This document shows, in pieces, positions 1 through 23,592 of a stretch of DNA of 64,000 bases; position 1 is the first letter of the stretch; each line of letters starts with the position of its first letter. The notes under the pieces were generated by a model. That model was not told the DNA's origin, ran no database searches, and saw only the letters and a list, made by a program, of their open reading frames with translations. A program made the translations under genes and the position numbers. Source of the DNA: Mansonella perstans (taxonomy: Eukaryota > Nematoda > Chromadorea > Rhabditida > Onchocercidae); assembly GCA_037074765.1 (NCBI GenBank), contig JBAMDO010000238.1:1-64000 (forward strand), read 5' to 3'.

Positions 1-2783
1 AGCAGGTAAATAGCAATAGTTTTTGCGACGGCTTAGAAGTATCCGGCGGTGAATCAACTCAAGCACTACATCAAGCAACATCTTCTGAACCAGATCTGAA
101 TAAGGTGATTTAATTATTCATCTACTTTCACCAACATATCTATTCCAAAATCCAGTGCAAAATCAGCTTTAAATTAGAATTAAGCAGAAACGTTAAGTCA
201 TTTATTATCGGCATAACATATGGATACATTTGTATATTTTTGTAGATCATTTCAAAAGATTAAACCTAAATCTATTCATTCGATTGGCAGCTTTTGACCA
301 TTCAGATTGCTTAAAATTAGTTTCATAATACAGAGAGCATTTGCTTTAGCATAAACGATGTTCGAAAATTGCTCCAACATCTTTCAGCACTTGGCTCAAT
401 TTATGTTAGATTTCTTAGAAATTAATCTTGATTATTTATTAAAACTGAATTAACAAACAATATTGAAATTATTTCAATATTTGGAGTTTAAATAAACACA
501 AAATTTATGAAATCAAAATGTAACACTTTGTAGAATTCACTATCAGAACAACAGTCAGTTGAAGATGCATCGAATAGTGAGGCCCATCCGTTTGGCGGCT
601 CATGTCCGGATTTATCAAATTCGCAACTTTTGCTATGGGATAACTATCTTGTAACTGTCTATATTGCTTTCTAAGCATATTATCTATAAACCTGCAATAA
701 TATCATTGATGACGGCCAAAAGAAAATTATCAACTTGAAATACCGGGCTAATAAGCAATTTTCCTTCTTTTCAACAGAATCATTACTCCACCAAAAATTA
801 AAACCAAATTTTACTAGAAATTCAATAATTCGACTTAATTTTACAAATTGGTCCGCAGATTACTAAAAAGTTTCTTACAATATAAAATTTTTAAGATCCA
901 TTTTCAGAAAAAAAAAGTGATTTTCTTCCAAAATTTATTCATTTATTTCAAGTTTGATACCATCATGGGTGAAACAAACAATATAATCAGTGAAGAGAGT
1001 GGAAATGCATTAACTGTTGATCCAGCCCAACGATTTGGTTAGCCCCTTTTTTTATCGCGTTCTCTTTCTCTCTCTTTCCAAGTTCTTAAATTCAATTTTT
1101 CCAAAAATCGATGATTAATTTTTTAAGTTAGATTTGGGATGTTTAAGGTTCAAGATTTTCGGATATTTGATTAGTTAAATTTAAAGCATTTAAACACAGT
1201 ATTTTTAATTTTCCGATAATTGATTATGTTTTTTGTGAAATCCAAAATTCAAATATGTAATTTTCCGATATTTAATTGTTTAATCAAAATGATAATAATG
1301 GCAATAATAATCTGGTACATTGTAATTATGATATTTATTTCAGAATACGAGATACCAACACGTCCGGTTCTTGCCGCGATGAATTCTGCTTTGCATGCAG
1401 ATGGCATTTATTCCGAAAAAGTTCGAAAGTTAGATCGTATCTTGCAAGGTCAATCACATTGTTTTAATTAGCACTTTTTTGACAGAAGTTGAAAGGTTAT
1501 TTAGAAGAGAATGCTACTTCCAACTTTAATTTGTAATTGTACCACTGAAATTTAATTTATTTTATGAGAGATTGCTTTTGCATTTGGCAAAAAAATTACC
1601 ATTTGTGAACAAACTTAACATTTATTTTTACAAACTTTATTTGCATTTCTCAAAATGTCGCTAGATTGAACTATTTTGATAGTTTCCACCATATTTTTGT
1701 CATCTAAACTTTCTAGAACATAAGCTGAAAATAACAGAAAAAAATGACAATTCTATTTTATTATCATCTCTTCAACGTTAACTGTTCGATGTCTTTATTT
1801 TCCAAATATTTCATCAAAATTTGAAGGTGATAGCGATAATATCGAGGATTCATTATCTGAGGATGGCCTTGTTGAGCGTTTACGTGATGGATTTACGAAT
1901 CAGTTTCTCGATTCGCCTGCATCAACAACAAGAAGTTTGAAGGCTGAATTTGAAGAATTATCATTTCGACCAACAATTTCGGTAAAAAATCAGTTAAATT
2001 AAAATATATTCATCGAATTTTTTCCAAAAATTAGCCTGACATTGAAAGTAGATAAATTTGGATTATTGAAAAAATAAATGAATAAGCTGAATGACCAATT
2101 ATTTGTAAAATAACAATAATAAATAATCATAATGAAGTCATAATTTAGCAATATGGTTATCCACAGGCAGATTTTTCCTGTCTTCAAATAGCAACATTCA
2201 ATCCACAATATAATACTACGACATCATCAATCCTAAAATCTAATAAGGTCTAATTCATTTAAAAAAAATTTTTTTTCAACATTTTGATAAATAACAAACA
2301 AGTCATTGATACTATCGACAAAAAAAATTGGAAAAATTGTCAGAATGATTCATATTCATTTTTTAGATTGATCGTCATGTCGAAGAGGATTACTTTGAAG
2401 GAGGAAATGTACGATTAAATCCATACAATGTCGGTGATGTAAATATTCTATTCTATTTTTCTGTCTTTCTTTCCTGTCCTTCTACCGAATTATCTAAGTT
2501 TTCTTTTTTTTGAGAAATAGAACAATATTTCGGAATTATTTGTGCAGCAAAAGTTATTAACAGCCAGTTGTTGCGGAATATTTTATCTCTATATTAGTCC
2601 TGCATTTAACATATCACTTTTTAATGTTTAGCTAATTTTGCAAATTTTCAGGACTTAGCTTTATCTGACTCTGAGCTACCACAGTTATCCCGTTTCCAGA
2701 AATTGCAATGGGCAATACAACAAAATACGAAATACTGTACTAACCTGACAACACCCAGAAATATGTGCTGTAGTATTATGTAA
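1..2783 (+). CDS. Unrecognised protein with C-terminal CaaX box (5' end outside window)
   Basis: I do not recognise the family. Eight exons can be chained with consistent phases: up to 104, 555-650, 953-1037, 1344-1448, 1827-1981, 2149-2247, 2367-2438 and 2652-2783. Each is bounded by an AG acceptor and GT donor, and all phases close on a TAA. The product is acidic and serine-rich with no predicted membrane segment. The best-looking block is in exons 4-5, containing IPTRPVLAAMNSALHADG and a stretch beginning SLSEDGLVERLRDGF. The last residues are CCSIM. CSIM fits a CaaX prenylation signal, and the neighbouring Cys could be palmitoylated as in paralemmin-type tails, so membrane anchoring is an inference. 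The third exon is the least certain because its acceptor is weak. A possible alternative last exon lies at 3262-3339. Confidence 0.6.
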
Positions 2784-5725
2784 AATATTGTTAAATCAAA
2801 AATATGTTTTTATTTTAACATTAAATTAAAATACATAATAACATGTGAAATGTGAAATAGTGAGGAATGGTTAAATTTTTTCTGATTAAAGAATTTAAAT
2901 AATCCCTACTGCATTATGCTCCACTGCTAATTTTCCGGGTCATTGGTAACTTTCTGGAACTGGTTCGGCAATATCTACTGTTACTTGTTATGTGTTGACA
3001 AAACTTTATTCATCATTTTGCATTTAATTTCAATTCATTAATTAAAACTTTTACTTTACTAGAATTTTCATGTCACTTTATTTACTTGTTATTTATAATG
3101 CATACTGCACATATAATTAACTCTCCTTTCAAATGACTGATTCTCAATACATTATTCAATCCTAAAATAGTTGAAAAAGTGCATCGAAAGTTTATAAAAT
3201 GCATCTAAGAATACACTTTTACTTGTTTTCTCTTTGCAATAGCTTCATTTCCAAAGTTCAGGTGAGAAAGAAATCTGAATTAGAAGATGACTGGGACAGA
3301 GAAAAGCAGATTTCAAGTGTTGAAACGTCGTATTTGTAAAATATTTGCCACTTTTTTCTTCAAATTTTGGAATTTCTAAAATCGAATAAATCTTGTATGA
3401 GGGAGTCATTACATTTCGAAGCGAAATCACGCAATGTTTTGACTATTTTTGATTCAACTTGTTAAATTGAACTGAACCATACTTTTGCTAAAATTGCTAT
3501 TATTGTTAATTCCACTCGATTTTACACGGTTTCCTAGAAATATATCTGCTTTTTTTTTTTACAATTTTGTATTTGCAATTATAAAATCTTGTAATTTGCT
3601 AAGCCAAAATGAGAAGTGAATGAGATTAATTTGAATGCTTGTCCAAGTATCACTCAATATCACCAAAATAATGATTACAAGGATTGATAAGGGATTGCAC
3701 TCAATCACTAAAGTGTGAAGAAGTTTTTAACAGGCCTTTATAAAGGTTACTAAACAAACTCAAGCAAATACTCCTTTTAAAGTTGCAATGTAAAGAATGA
3801 CATATACTACGTAAAAGTGACCGGATAGAAAGTACGGAGAAGAATGATAGAACGAATCACTGTTACCTGCACTGTCTATCCCAGTAATTACCAATACAGA
3901 TACAGTCAAAATTACTTATGCTTCAATCTTATTAACTATTAGCATACTCTACAAGATGTAAATTTTTGCAAAAAACGTAACGTAACTAAAACGTACGCTT
4001 CATATTTATCGCATGTAACTTGTGCAACCGTCAAATATGTCCCATTTAGTTCACGTAAGGGGACATGAGCAATTGCTTAATTTCTAAAATTTCTTCACTT
4101 AAATATAAATCGTATAAATACACTGACCGCATACCGTATAACAGCTATCAACCGTAATCCATGCCAGTTAAAATTTATCGCTCGTGTTAGGACCTGTCTG
4201 CTCATATGGCTTTTGAGCTGCAAACTTTCGCAAGTTTCTTGTTAAGATCTGCAATAAGCGAGTTGGGTAAAGGATAAGTTAATTCAGGCTGATAAGTTTA
4301 ATTCAGGATTTGGTGCGATGGATTGCTATCGAGTTGTGAATTGCACGTTATGTTTGTGTATATTAAGGTTGGTAGTTGTGATTGAAAGTATGATGAATTG
4401 ATTTCGGATTTGTAGACAATGACCTTCATTTACTGATTGCGGTTGTGGGATAATGTTGTGGCCTGATATGACAGGTTTTGAATGTAGTAATTAGTTTGTT
4501 GTGATATGCAATAATTGATTATAATCTAGTTTGATTGATTTGATTCAGTAAACTTTTGACAAGAAGAAAAGCTTATAATTGAGATAATCGGGTTATTATG
4601 GATTTGTCTAAGTCGATGGATTACGGTTTTGTAGTAATTAGTTGTGGTTTGTAATGATTATCATAGGTAAGATGATTGACACTTCTTCTTAATTGACACT
4701 TCATCTGATTGGTAAGATGATTGACACTTCATCCATATACTTTTTGTTACAACATTTATTTTGCCGTAATAACTGATTTACTTGTTTATTTTTCTTTTTA
4801 TTATTTTTATTTTTTTTTTTTTTTGAGAATATTATTGTTTTAAATTGTCACTAGATTGAATGCTGAGTTAATTATCGTCATCATGTGTGTGTGTATTACT
4901 TGTTGACAACGGTTGTATGAGATGTCTCCGTTAGGCTTTGTCAGATTTAAATACCTCATATTTTCATAGATTATAGTGTCACTAAGCAACTTTTAATATG
5001 CAAACTGAAACCCGTTAGAAAAAATCACTTCGTCCCAAAGCGATTAATTAATTGCTGACCTCGTCCAGCAATAATTTATTGGCAATTTACTGCGTCATAA
5101 ACAATTAGTGTATGATGACATGCGCGAAATATTAAAAAATGTGTATGTTGTATCAAGATTGCCCAAGACATGCAAATATATCGAACTGTTTCATTTCGAT
5201 GTTTTTGCAATTTCATTTCAATGTTTTTGGATATCTCTCCACCTAATGCGCAATTTTTTCTGGTCACATTCATTCCATGATGAGATAAATCGGATGGTGT
5301 TGAAAAAAGTGAATCTTTTTGTTTGTTTTGTTCTTGAGAAATATTGGGAGTTAATTGAATTATTTATTAGCACCTTTATTGAAACATGGGATTGCATTGT
5401 GGTTTGTTCTGGAATTTTCATTATCACAATTTCATTACAATATATTTCCGGGCTTAACATATGTTAAATTAGATTTCTGCAAGGCATTTTTAAAAGTCTA
5501 CGTACTACATGAGATATTTCAGAATCTTTCATTACAGCATATTTTGAATTCATTTTTTTTGTCTTCCAGAGCAGTCTGACTCTCACCGTGACTTTATGTG
5601 TTCTGGAAGTTCGGCCATTCAATTTCGAATTTCGTAAAGAGTTTTTGTTTCCAGGAAAAATACTTTTGTGCTGTAAGGAAAATTACAAATCTTCCATCCA
5701 GTTGGATTGTAGGTGTCATCGTGTA
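2784..5725. other. Intergenic region upstream of the KAT6/lsy-12 gene
   Basis: Apart from the possible exon at 3262-3339 I see no convincing gene. Between 4660 and 4735 a unit containing GGTAAGATGATTGACACTTCATC occurs in partly repeated form, and a T run lies near 4809. An open frame at 5108-5467 has no coding-like composition. At 5572-5725 a frame with no stop runs straight into the KAT6 start, so an extra upstream exon is possible. Confidence 0.4.
3262..3339 (+). CDS. Possible alternative terminal exon of the CaaX-protein gene
   Basis: After the acceptor TTCAG an open frame of 25 codons starts VRKKSELEDDWDREKQ and ends SSVETSYL before TAA. The charged composition looks coding. It begins in phase 0, which matches the phase-0 donor at 2438, so an isoform skipping exon 2652-2783 would replace the CaaX end with this tail. 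It could also be chance: the frame is short and no transcript evidence is available. Confidence 0.3.
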   Translation: MRKKSELEDDWDREKQISSVETSYL

Positions 5726-16621
<10,896 letters not shown>

Positions 16622-16778
16622 CTTTTACTCTTGAACTACATGACCTAGATAGTTTGTCTTTTTTATAATGAATCTCTTAGAATTTTTTCTGATTTAATGA
16701 ATTGTGGGTATTGTATTTACATAATTTATATCCTGTGAACAGCATCTGTTTGTCGCTTGATATTCATGAGCACTTAAA

Positions 16779-16820
16779 ATATATATATATAGCAAACTAA
16801 TATATATATATATATATATA
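16779..16820. repeat. (TA)n microsatellite
   Basis: Two alternating AT blocks separated by AGCAAACTAA, just downstream of the KAT6 stop codon. Confidence 0.9.
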
Positions 16821-16970
16821 AGCTTTTGCACAATTTTTCCTTCATGGTCAACAAATCCATTTTCTTGGAATTTTTGGCAGATTAATATAAGATACATTTT
16901 GGTCATTGCTATTCCTGTTTTCATTTTAATGCATGTTTTCCGGCCAAATTCACGTAGTTTTGTTTTTCTT

Positions 16971-16971
<1 letters not shown>

Positions 16972-17004
<33 letters not shown>
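16972..17004. repeat. Poly(T) run, about 33 nt
   Basis: Uninterrupted T run. Homopolymers of this length are often miscounted in assemblies. Confidence 0.9.
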
Positions 17005-17006
<2 letters not shown>

Positions 17007-18222
17007 TCTCACAATAAGAATCAGAAAACAAATTTCCTCTACTCATTTGACGATAACTGGCATCTCTTTGTCGCTTTTATCATTATTTGTCCGGGTAACT
17101 TGGCTTTAGGCTTTAATGTTGCTTTTGTTTCTGTCCCAAAAAAGAAAAAGAATTTAATTAAAATTCCTCCTGACAGGTTTTCACAATGTGCTGTTTTGCT
17201 TTGTATCACCTTCTGATCTCGTACTTTCATATTATTTCATTCAAGTGTTGATCTTCAAATTTAACGAAAATGAAATTAGCAATTCATTATTGTATCACTC
17301 TGTATATTTCAAGTTCGAAATTACATTTGGTTAGTGGAAGTGTTGGCTATGGACTTTTTATTTGCTTTACAAGAAAAGTACACGGGCACTTTCCATTTCT
17401 CACTCTCTCTTTTTTTGATCTTAATGTTAAAATAGCTCTATTTTTGCTGTTGTCTTTTTTCACTTATGGAATTCTTTTTGTGATGAAAACTTTTTTTTTT
17501 TGATTTATTTCCCGTGCAATGGTTTTTCTATTTAAATAGTCGTTTTGTAATTTCAAATAGTTTTGGTTCCCATTTTTTAAGTTCTTTTTTCAATTTATTT
17601 CACTGAAAAATTCTTATTTGGTTTTTATTTCTGTTCCTCGATTTTGAAATACGAAAATGCAGCACAAATATAACAATTAAATTAGCTCTTTAAAGCTCTG
17701 ATTATGTATGTCGAAGTATTTTAAACTGTTCTGGAAAAATTAGGGAGTACTTTCCTTGTTCCTTAGATTTTTATGTTAATACACTCTATCATTGCTGATA
17801 TGCTCTCCTTTCACTTATAGAAATTTTCTGGAAGAAAACTGGGATTTGTTTTCTCGAGTTTCTTTTGTTTAAATAATATTTCTGTAATTTATAGTTTTTA
17901 TTTCTTCATGACTCTTTTTCGATTTTTCGGTTTTTTAAGCTATCTTTTCAAATAATTTTATTTAACATTATATCAGTCTGTACTATGTCTCCAGTTTCTT
18001 TTGATTTTGCATTATGCATTTACGAAAATGCAATTATAAAAGTGGTCAACCGTTGTTTGTAGCCTGGCCTTCATATTTTGATAATTTGGTAAGATCGAAG
18101 TGAAACGTAATATATACGTGAAGGAAACGTCACAGTAAACAGAAAAGCCGTTGATAGCAGGCTGGAATTTTTTTTTTTAATTTGTACTCTGATTCGTTTA
18201 TTGGCTGTATAGGTTTATTCGG

Positions 18223-19754
18223 GTTATTACCTTATACCAAATTATCTTAAAGTAATTTTAATCAACAATTCATTTTTTTACATTTTAAAACAAGCATTAA
18301 AATAATTCAATTTTATGTTAATACTTTGATGTTTGTCTTTGATTTGTTACATTCATTTTACTTATTTTTATTTTTATCACTGCTTGATACAAAAGAAAAC
18401 AGAAAAAAGTATACAAAATGCTTATTTAAAGAATGCTGTCTTCATGTAACCTATTTTATTTAGATTAAATTTACGGTCTTTACACACAAATACTGACTGG
18501 CATAAGATTTGAGCTATTTTTGCATGATATTCTCTTTGAGTAAATGGTTCCCAGTAAATCAGTGATCTGCAAGAGAGGCAGAGTGAGCTACCAGACGTGA
18601 ACTGATTTTTTTTTAAGTTGTGCTTTGATTCGTTTGTTTGCGACATAGGTTTATTCGGGTTGAAAGATTGTACCAAATGGAAATGTCATTATGATTTTAC
18701 GCAGTGTCATCTCAGTTTTTCCTTTTCGTTTTAATTTACAAGATTCCAACATCCTGTCTAGTCGATTTTGTCTTACCTCTTCATCCTCTTTTTATTACTT
18801 ATTTTATAATAATTTTATTTTTTTTCTTTTTATTATTTATTTTTATAATAATTTTACTATTATAATAATTTTATTCCTAACACTAATTTAATTTTGGTAG
18901 TTCGGCGGTTTGGAGAACAAGCCTTTGAAATCGCTTTTATTTTTAGAAAATCGCGCTGAAAAAAATAGTAATGTTTACAGTGTGCGGCAATGTTTATATT
19001 AAATTAGGACTCACCTATATTGAAAGTAATGAGGAAATAAATTCGTAGCGCCATGGTTTTCGGAAACGATGCTTTGAAGTTTATCAAAATTGAAACACCA
19101 CTTTGAAACGGTTCATTCTAATTTATTTAACATCGGCTCCATTTAAAATATCAAAATTGGTAGCAAAATCAAAAAGGAAACCGCGCGGAGTGGGAGAAAC
19201 AGTCCTAGGAAGTCTTTGATGGAAGCTGTCGAAGACTTAAGTTTTGAAGATAGAAATTAAACAGAAAATACAAGAAATGCTGTTTCAAAGAGTACGGTAA
19301 AAGCTTGAATTGATATAATGTCAAATATTAAAGAGCCTGTAACACTATTTAAGAGGAATTCGCGGGAAAGAGAAATGACGTAAAAAGATGTCGACGCAAT
19401 GAATATAACAGCGGGACGTAATATCTTATGGCTCGCAGGTTTCTGTATTGTCGCGGGCACTTCAGCTGTGTTAGAATCACGTTTCAGTTTAGCAACAAGA
19501 AACCGGAAAATCCTTCTGCATTAATAACTCATTGTATCATATATCCGCAGGCGTTATCTCACAAGACTCTTCTTTAATTCAGGCCTTTTTAAAAAACTGT
19601 ACACTGAGAAGTTTCCGATCACGAGACGCTTTTGTCTCATCGAAGTTCGTTGACTATCGAAAGATAATATGCTGGGAAGCTTATACAAACTAAGAGTAAA
19701 AGTTGAGCTGATTCTGGTAAAGTAAAAAATTGAAGATTTATAAGGAAAGTTTTT
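18223..19754. repeat. Dispersed direct repeat, copy 1 (about 1.5 kb)
   Basis: Nearly identical to 33464-35019 in the same orientation; only scattered substitutions and small indels are visible by eye. Both copies run from GTTATTACCTTATA to TTTATAAGGAAAGTTTTT, after which the flanks diverge. No terminal inverted repeats, target-site duplication or recognisable transposase/reverse transcriptase are visible. On the plus strand an in-frame stretch (KDVDAMNITAGRNILW and about 30 more residues) sits among stops and could be a decayed ORF; minus-strand ORFs of about 65-130 residues are also shared. About 55 bp just before this copy (18170-18223) resembles an internal piece at 18606-18661. It may be a degenerate non-autonomous element or a segmental duplication. 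Confidence 0.9.
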
Positions 19755-21772
19755 GATTTGAGAAATTAAGCATAGTTGGCTTGTTTTGTGAATATTTTTA
19801 TACGTCTAAATGAACTAAACTGGAAATTGCAAGTAGAAAACTTTGAAAACTTGAACTTCATGCTTTTATTTATTAACTTTAATTATGGATAAGTAAGATA
19901 TCAAAAACAATTACTTATCTGCGACATTAAAAGTATTGGTGGATGATTAAAGAGCATGACGTGATTAGCGAAAATTTACAAGAAAAGGTCAAAGGTTACC
20001 TGTAAAATGTTGGTGGATGGATTCCCTTGTTACTTCTGAGAACGTAATCGTAATCGTCCAATGATGCCTAAAAGTTGATTCGCAATCTTTTGAGTATTGG
20101 GGTTGAACACGTTCCATAAGAAATCCAGAATGATTGAAACTGTAGGGGCACCTTTGAACAAAATTTTTTGAACATCTTCTGATGAAGCACTTTAATACAG
20201 TTCAATTCAGGGAATCAATCGTATTGCACTATCTTAAGCTCTTTTCCACAACTTAATTGTGCAGATAACGATTTTTCGCTTTGCTTTTAATTGAGAATAA
20301 AGCCAAGAATTGATTGGAAGCAAGTGATAATTTGCACAGTTGTATTAGCCTCAAAATTATTCATATAATCTTCCGTTTTTCTTTCCTTTTTCGACAAAGA
20401 TGATTTTAATTTACACGATTTACTTTTTCCTCTTTCTTTCTTGCATTTTCTTCTATTTCATTTTGAACATTCTTATCAAACAATAAAAAATTTTCAAATT
20501 TTACCATTGAATTCAAAACTTTTAAATAATATTATATTACTAATAATATTAAGTAATTAAATAATGTTAAACATTTCCATGAACCTTTCTTTAAAATTAA
20601 AGAGAGTAAAACTAAAAGATTTTCTTTTTTAAAGAAAGGAAAAAAACCTAACTGATTAAAATTCATTTAGATCATTTCCTTGCCTTGCCGATGGATTGCG
20701 AATAGGATCTAATGATGTTTAAAATTTGCGTAAAATTTGCTAGAAATAGATTTAACATAATTTGCATTTCAACAAAAAAAGTTAATTCGGATAATTTAAT
20801 TCATGTTGTCCAAAAAAGTCATTGTGTCATTTTCAGTTGTGGAATTTCTAACAAATAGAATACAGCAATTGATTGCTCACCGTTCTCCATCATAAAATCG
20901 ATACAGAAACGTATTATTCATTTAATTATGATGTTAATCAGAAATATAAAGTCAAAAAATAACCGAACAGCTTGCTGAAATGCTTAAATTTATATTAAGA
21001 ATTACAATATGTAAAAAGTTGTAAATGATTTCATTCAAATCTTTTGAATGATTTCGGTAAGGAAATTTAAAATGATTTATTGTAAATAAGGGATGACAAG
21101 CATTCACTTCATGGTTTGATAGTTTACAAATAAATAAGAAGACGGAGAAAGAAAGAGCGAGAGAGAGGAAAGAAAGCGAAAAAAAATCCGGTAAATTTTG
21201 AAATATTGTTACTTTTTTCACTTTCCAAATTTAATTTTTCAGTTGAAAATTTTGAGCAAAAGCATTTTTGCTTTTCCCGGAAAGAGAAAACTTCTATATT
21301 CGTAAAAACTTGAACTTTCGAAATTCCATTAAATTTTAAAAAAAGAAATGAAGGAGAAAGCTAGAAAAAAACCAACGTGAATTGGTAATAAAAAAGTGCA
21401 GATAAGATAAAAATAGAATATAACGTCTTCTCTGGTAAATTATATTGCTAATGGAATATCAAAAATTAACTAACGATCAAACAAAATTAACTAAAAATTT
21501 CCGAAATTTCTTGTTGATTAGCGATTTTCTCGTTTTTTTGCTAAATTACACTACTAATCCGCGTAACGATCATTGCAAAATGATATTCGTAGTAAAAAAA
21601 GTTTTCGTTATTCAATAAATTAATAACCACTTTTATTTTAGCAACTTTATTTACATTGATTATTCCACCGTCTCATTAAATTTCATTTTCACTCTTTTTC
21701 CTTTTTTAAGAAGTATTTTGTAAAATATAATTTGCTTTTTCATGAATCTTATGAAGAGTTGAACAATTCTAA

Positions 21773-21774
<2 letters not shown>

Positions 21775-21803
<29 letters not shown>
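21775..21803. repeat. Poly(T) run, about 29 nt
   Basis: Uninterrupted T run in intergenic DNA. Confidence 0.9.
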
Positions 21804-21807
<4 letters not shown>

Positions 21808-22356
21808 TAGATCATTTGAAACAACCAAAAAATCGTGCTTCGATTGAAAAGGCTTAATATTTTTTTATATCAGTAAATTTAACCATAAATTTTGAAGTTA
21901 AAAAAAATTTCAAGATTTTTTTTCTCTAGCAGAAACATAATCGTCAATTACTCTTTCGCATTTTCTCTTTTTTGCTTTTTTCCTTTCTCTCTCTCTATCT
22001 AAAATCTTATTATATATGCATGATTAAATTGGTTCAAACAACATTCAAATTTCAGGGATTCTTCCTAACTGTCCAGCAGTTGTTTTATAAATAGTTCCGC
22101 ATGCTAACGAACATGACAAGCTTTTTTTTCTCTCTCTCCCTTCTTAATACAAAATTTTCTTTTTTACCATTTAAAATACTAATTAGAAGGAGCAATTATT
22201 AAATAAAGTGTTGAAAAAGTTACACAATTTTTAGCAAGAAAGAAAAAATTTTTATCATGCTATAAGTAATATTATATAAATCATATATTTATACTAATAC
22301 TCTTCGATTTATTTAGTTTAATTTATCCACTGAATAACATGGATGTAATTTTTTTC

Positions 22357-22357
<1 letters not shown>

Positions 22358-22390
<33 letters not shown>
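22358..22390. repeat. Poly(A) run, about 33 nt
   Basis: Uninterrupted A run. No retrogene-like sequence is recognisable next to it. Confidence 0.9.
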
Positions 22391-22392
<2 letters not shown>

Positions 22393-23550
22393 ACATTGCA
22401 CAATTTCAAAAGTTCAGAATAATTTTTTGAAAATGTTACCATAAATGGACATTTTATTTGATAATGAAAAACAAGGTGAAGCATTTGCAGATGCAAACAG
22501 TTACGATACACGTGAATTGCAACAAATGTGCGTTAATAATTGCAGCATTTCCAAATATTAAGAAATATAATTTGAAAAAATATGTGAAATGAAAAAAAAC
22601 TTTGTTATTTTGCAACCATTATTATCGTGTTTAAGATCAGTGAAAAGCAACAAAGAATAATTAATCACTTTGACACAAGGATCTGATTCAACAGTGATCT
22701 ATCAAAATATAGAATGAAGAAATTGCTGATACAAATAATGGTGAACTTATTGGAGATAGCATCTGTTACTAAAATTATTAAACTTTATTAATTTGTCATG
22801 CTATCTAATTATGATCCATTTAAGAGTTTGAAAAAAACTCTCCTCTTTATTTATCCATATCGATGGATAATCATTTTATATTCGCAACTTTTACGCGGTG
22901 AAATTCGTTGAGTTGAAAGGAAATATTATTCAATATTATTAACGTTTAAAGATTATTTTTTATTTTTTTCAGGATTTCTACTACAATATTTTCAAAATAA
23001 ATCGCTAGTAGAATCAATTAAATCTGGACACTATGCTGCGGTATACAAGAGTAATAACACAGCAGTAACGCAAGTACTATTAAATCATTTTAAAATACCA
23101 AATTACTGTATATACCATTTCATTTCAATATTTTACCGCTGCAAATTTTTCGACCAGATCATTAATCAACTAAGCGCCAGTTCCAATTACCATCATATTA
23201 CTGCATGACAAAGCAAACATTGTAGTTCCAAATAAATTAAGAATTCTATTTCTTTCTGTTTCATTTTCTTCTTATTTTAAAAATATCTCGTTTACACTAA
23301 TATAATATTGCACACATGATATAAACGGATAACAAAGATGTTTATGCTTATGCTTTTGATATTAAGCAGGCTTTGAAATTCTCTTTTCCCTTCCTTGAAA
23401 ACATTGTACCGATTTACCGAAAAATCTGTTTTATTTATTTCACACACTGCTAGCATCACGCGTAAAGATGCAGGTAATGGAAGCAATTCATAAGTCAAAA
23501 ATTCGAAATCATGTTACATACCCCAAAATAGATACACGAAGATACAGACA

Positions 23551-23553
23551 CAG

Positions 23554-23589
<36 letters not shown>
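23551..23589. repeat. Compound (CA)n(TA)n microsatellite
   Basis: CACACACA passes into a long TATATA tract. Confidence 0.9.

Positions 23590-23592
<3 letters not shown>

Larger units (their letters stand above)
16622..18222. other. Intergenic AT-rich region with TA and poly(T) tracts
   Basis: Follows the KAT6 stop and should hold its 3' UTR. Contains (TA)n at 16779-16820 and a run of about 33 T at 16972-17004. Open frames here are driven by T runs. No gene is supported. Confidence 0.6.

Noticed and set aside
5108..5467. Overlapping ORFs on both strands before KAT6
   Set aside because: Composition is Phe/Ile/Cys-rich as in AT-rich noncoding DNA, no splice sites link them to neighbours and no family match.
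22358..22390. Poly(A) run considered as the tail of a processed pseudogene
   Set aside because: No coding-like or gene-like sequence precedes it on either strand.
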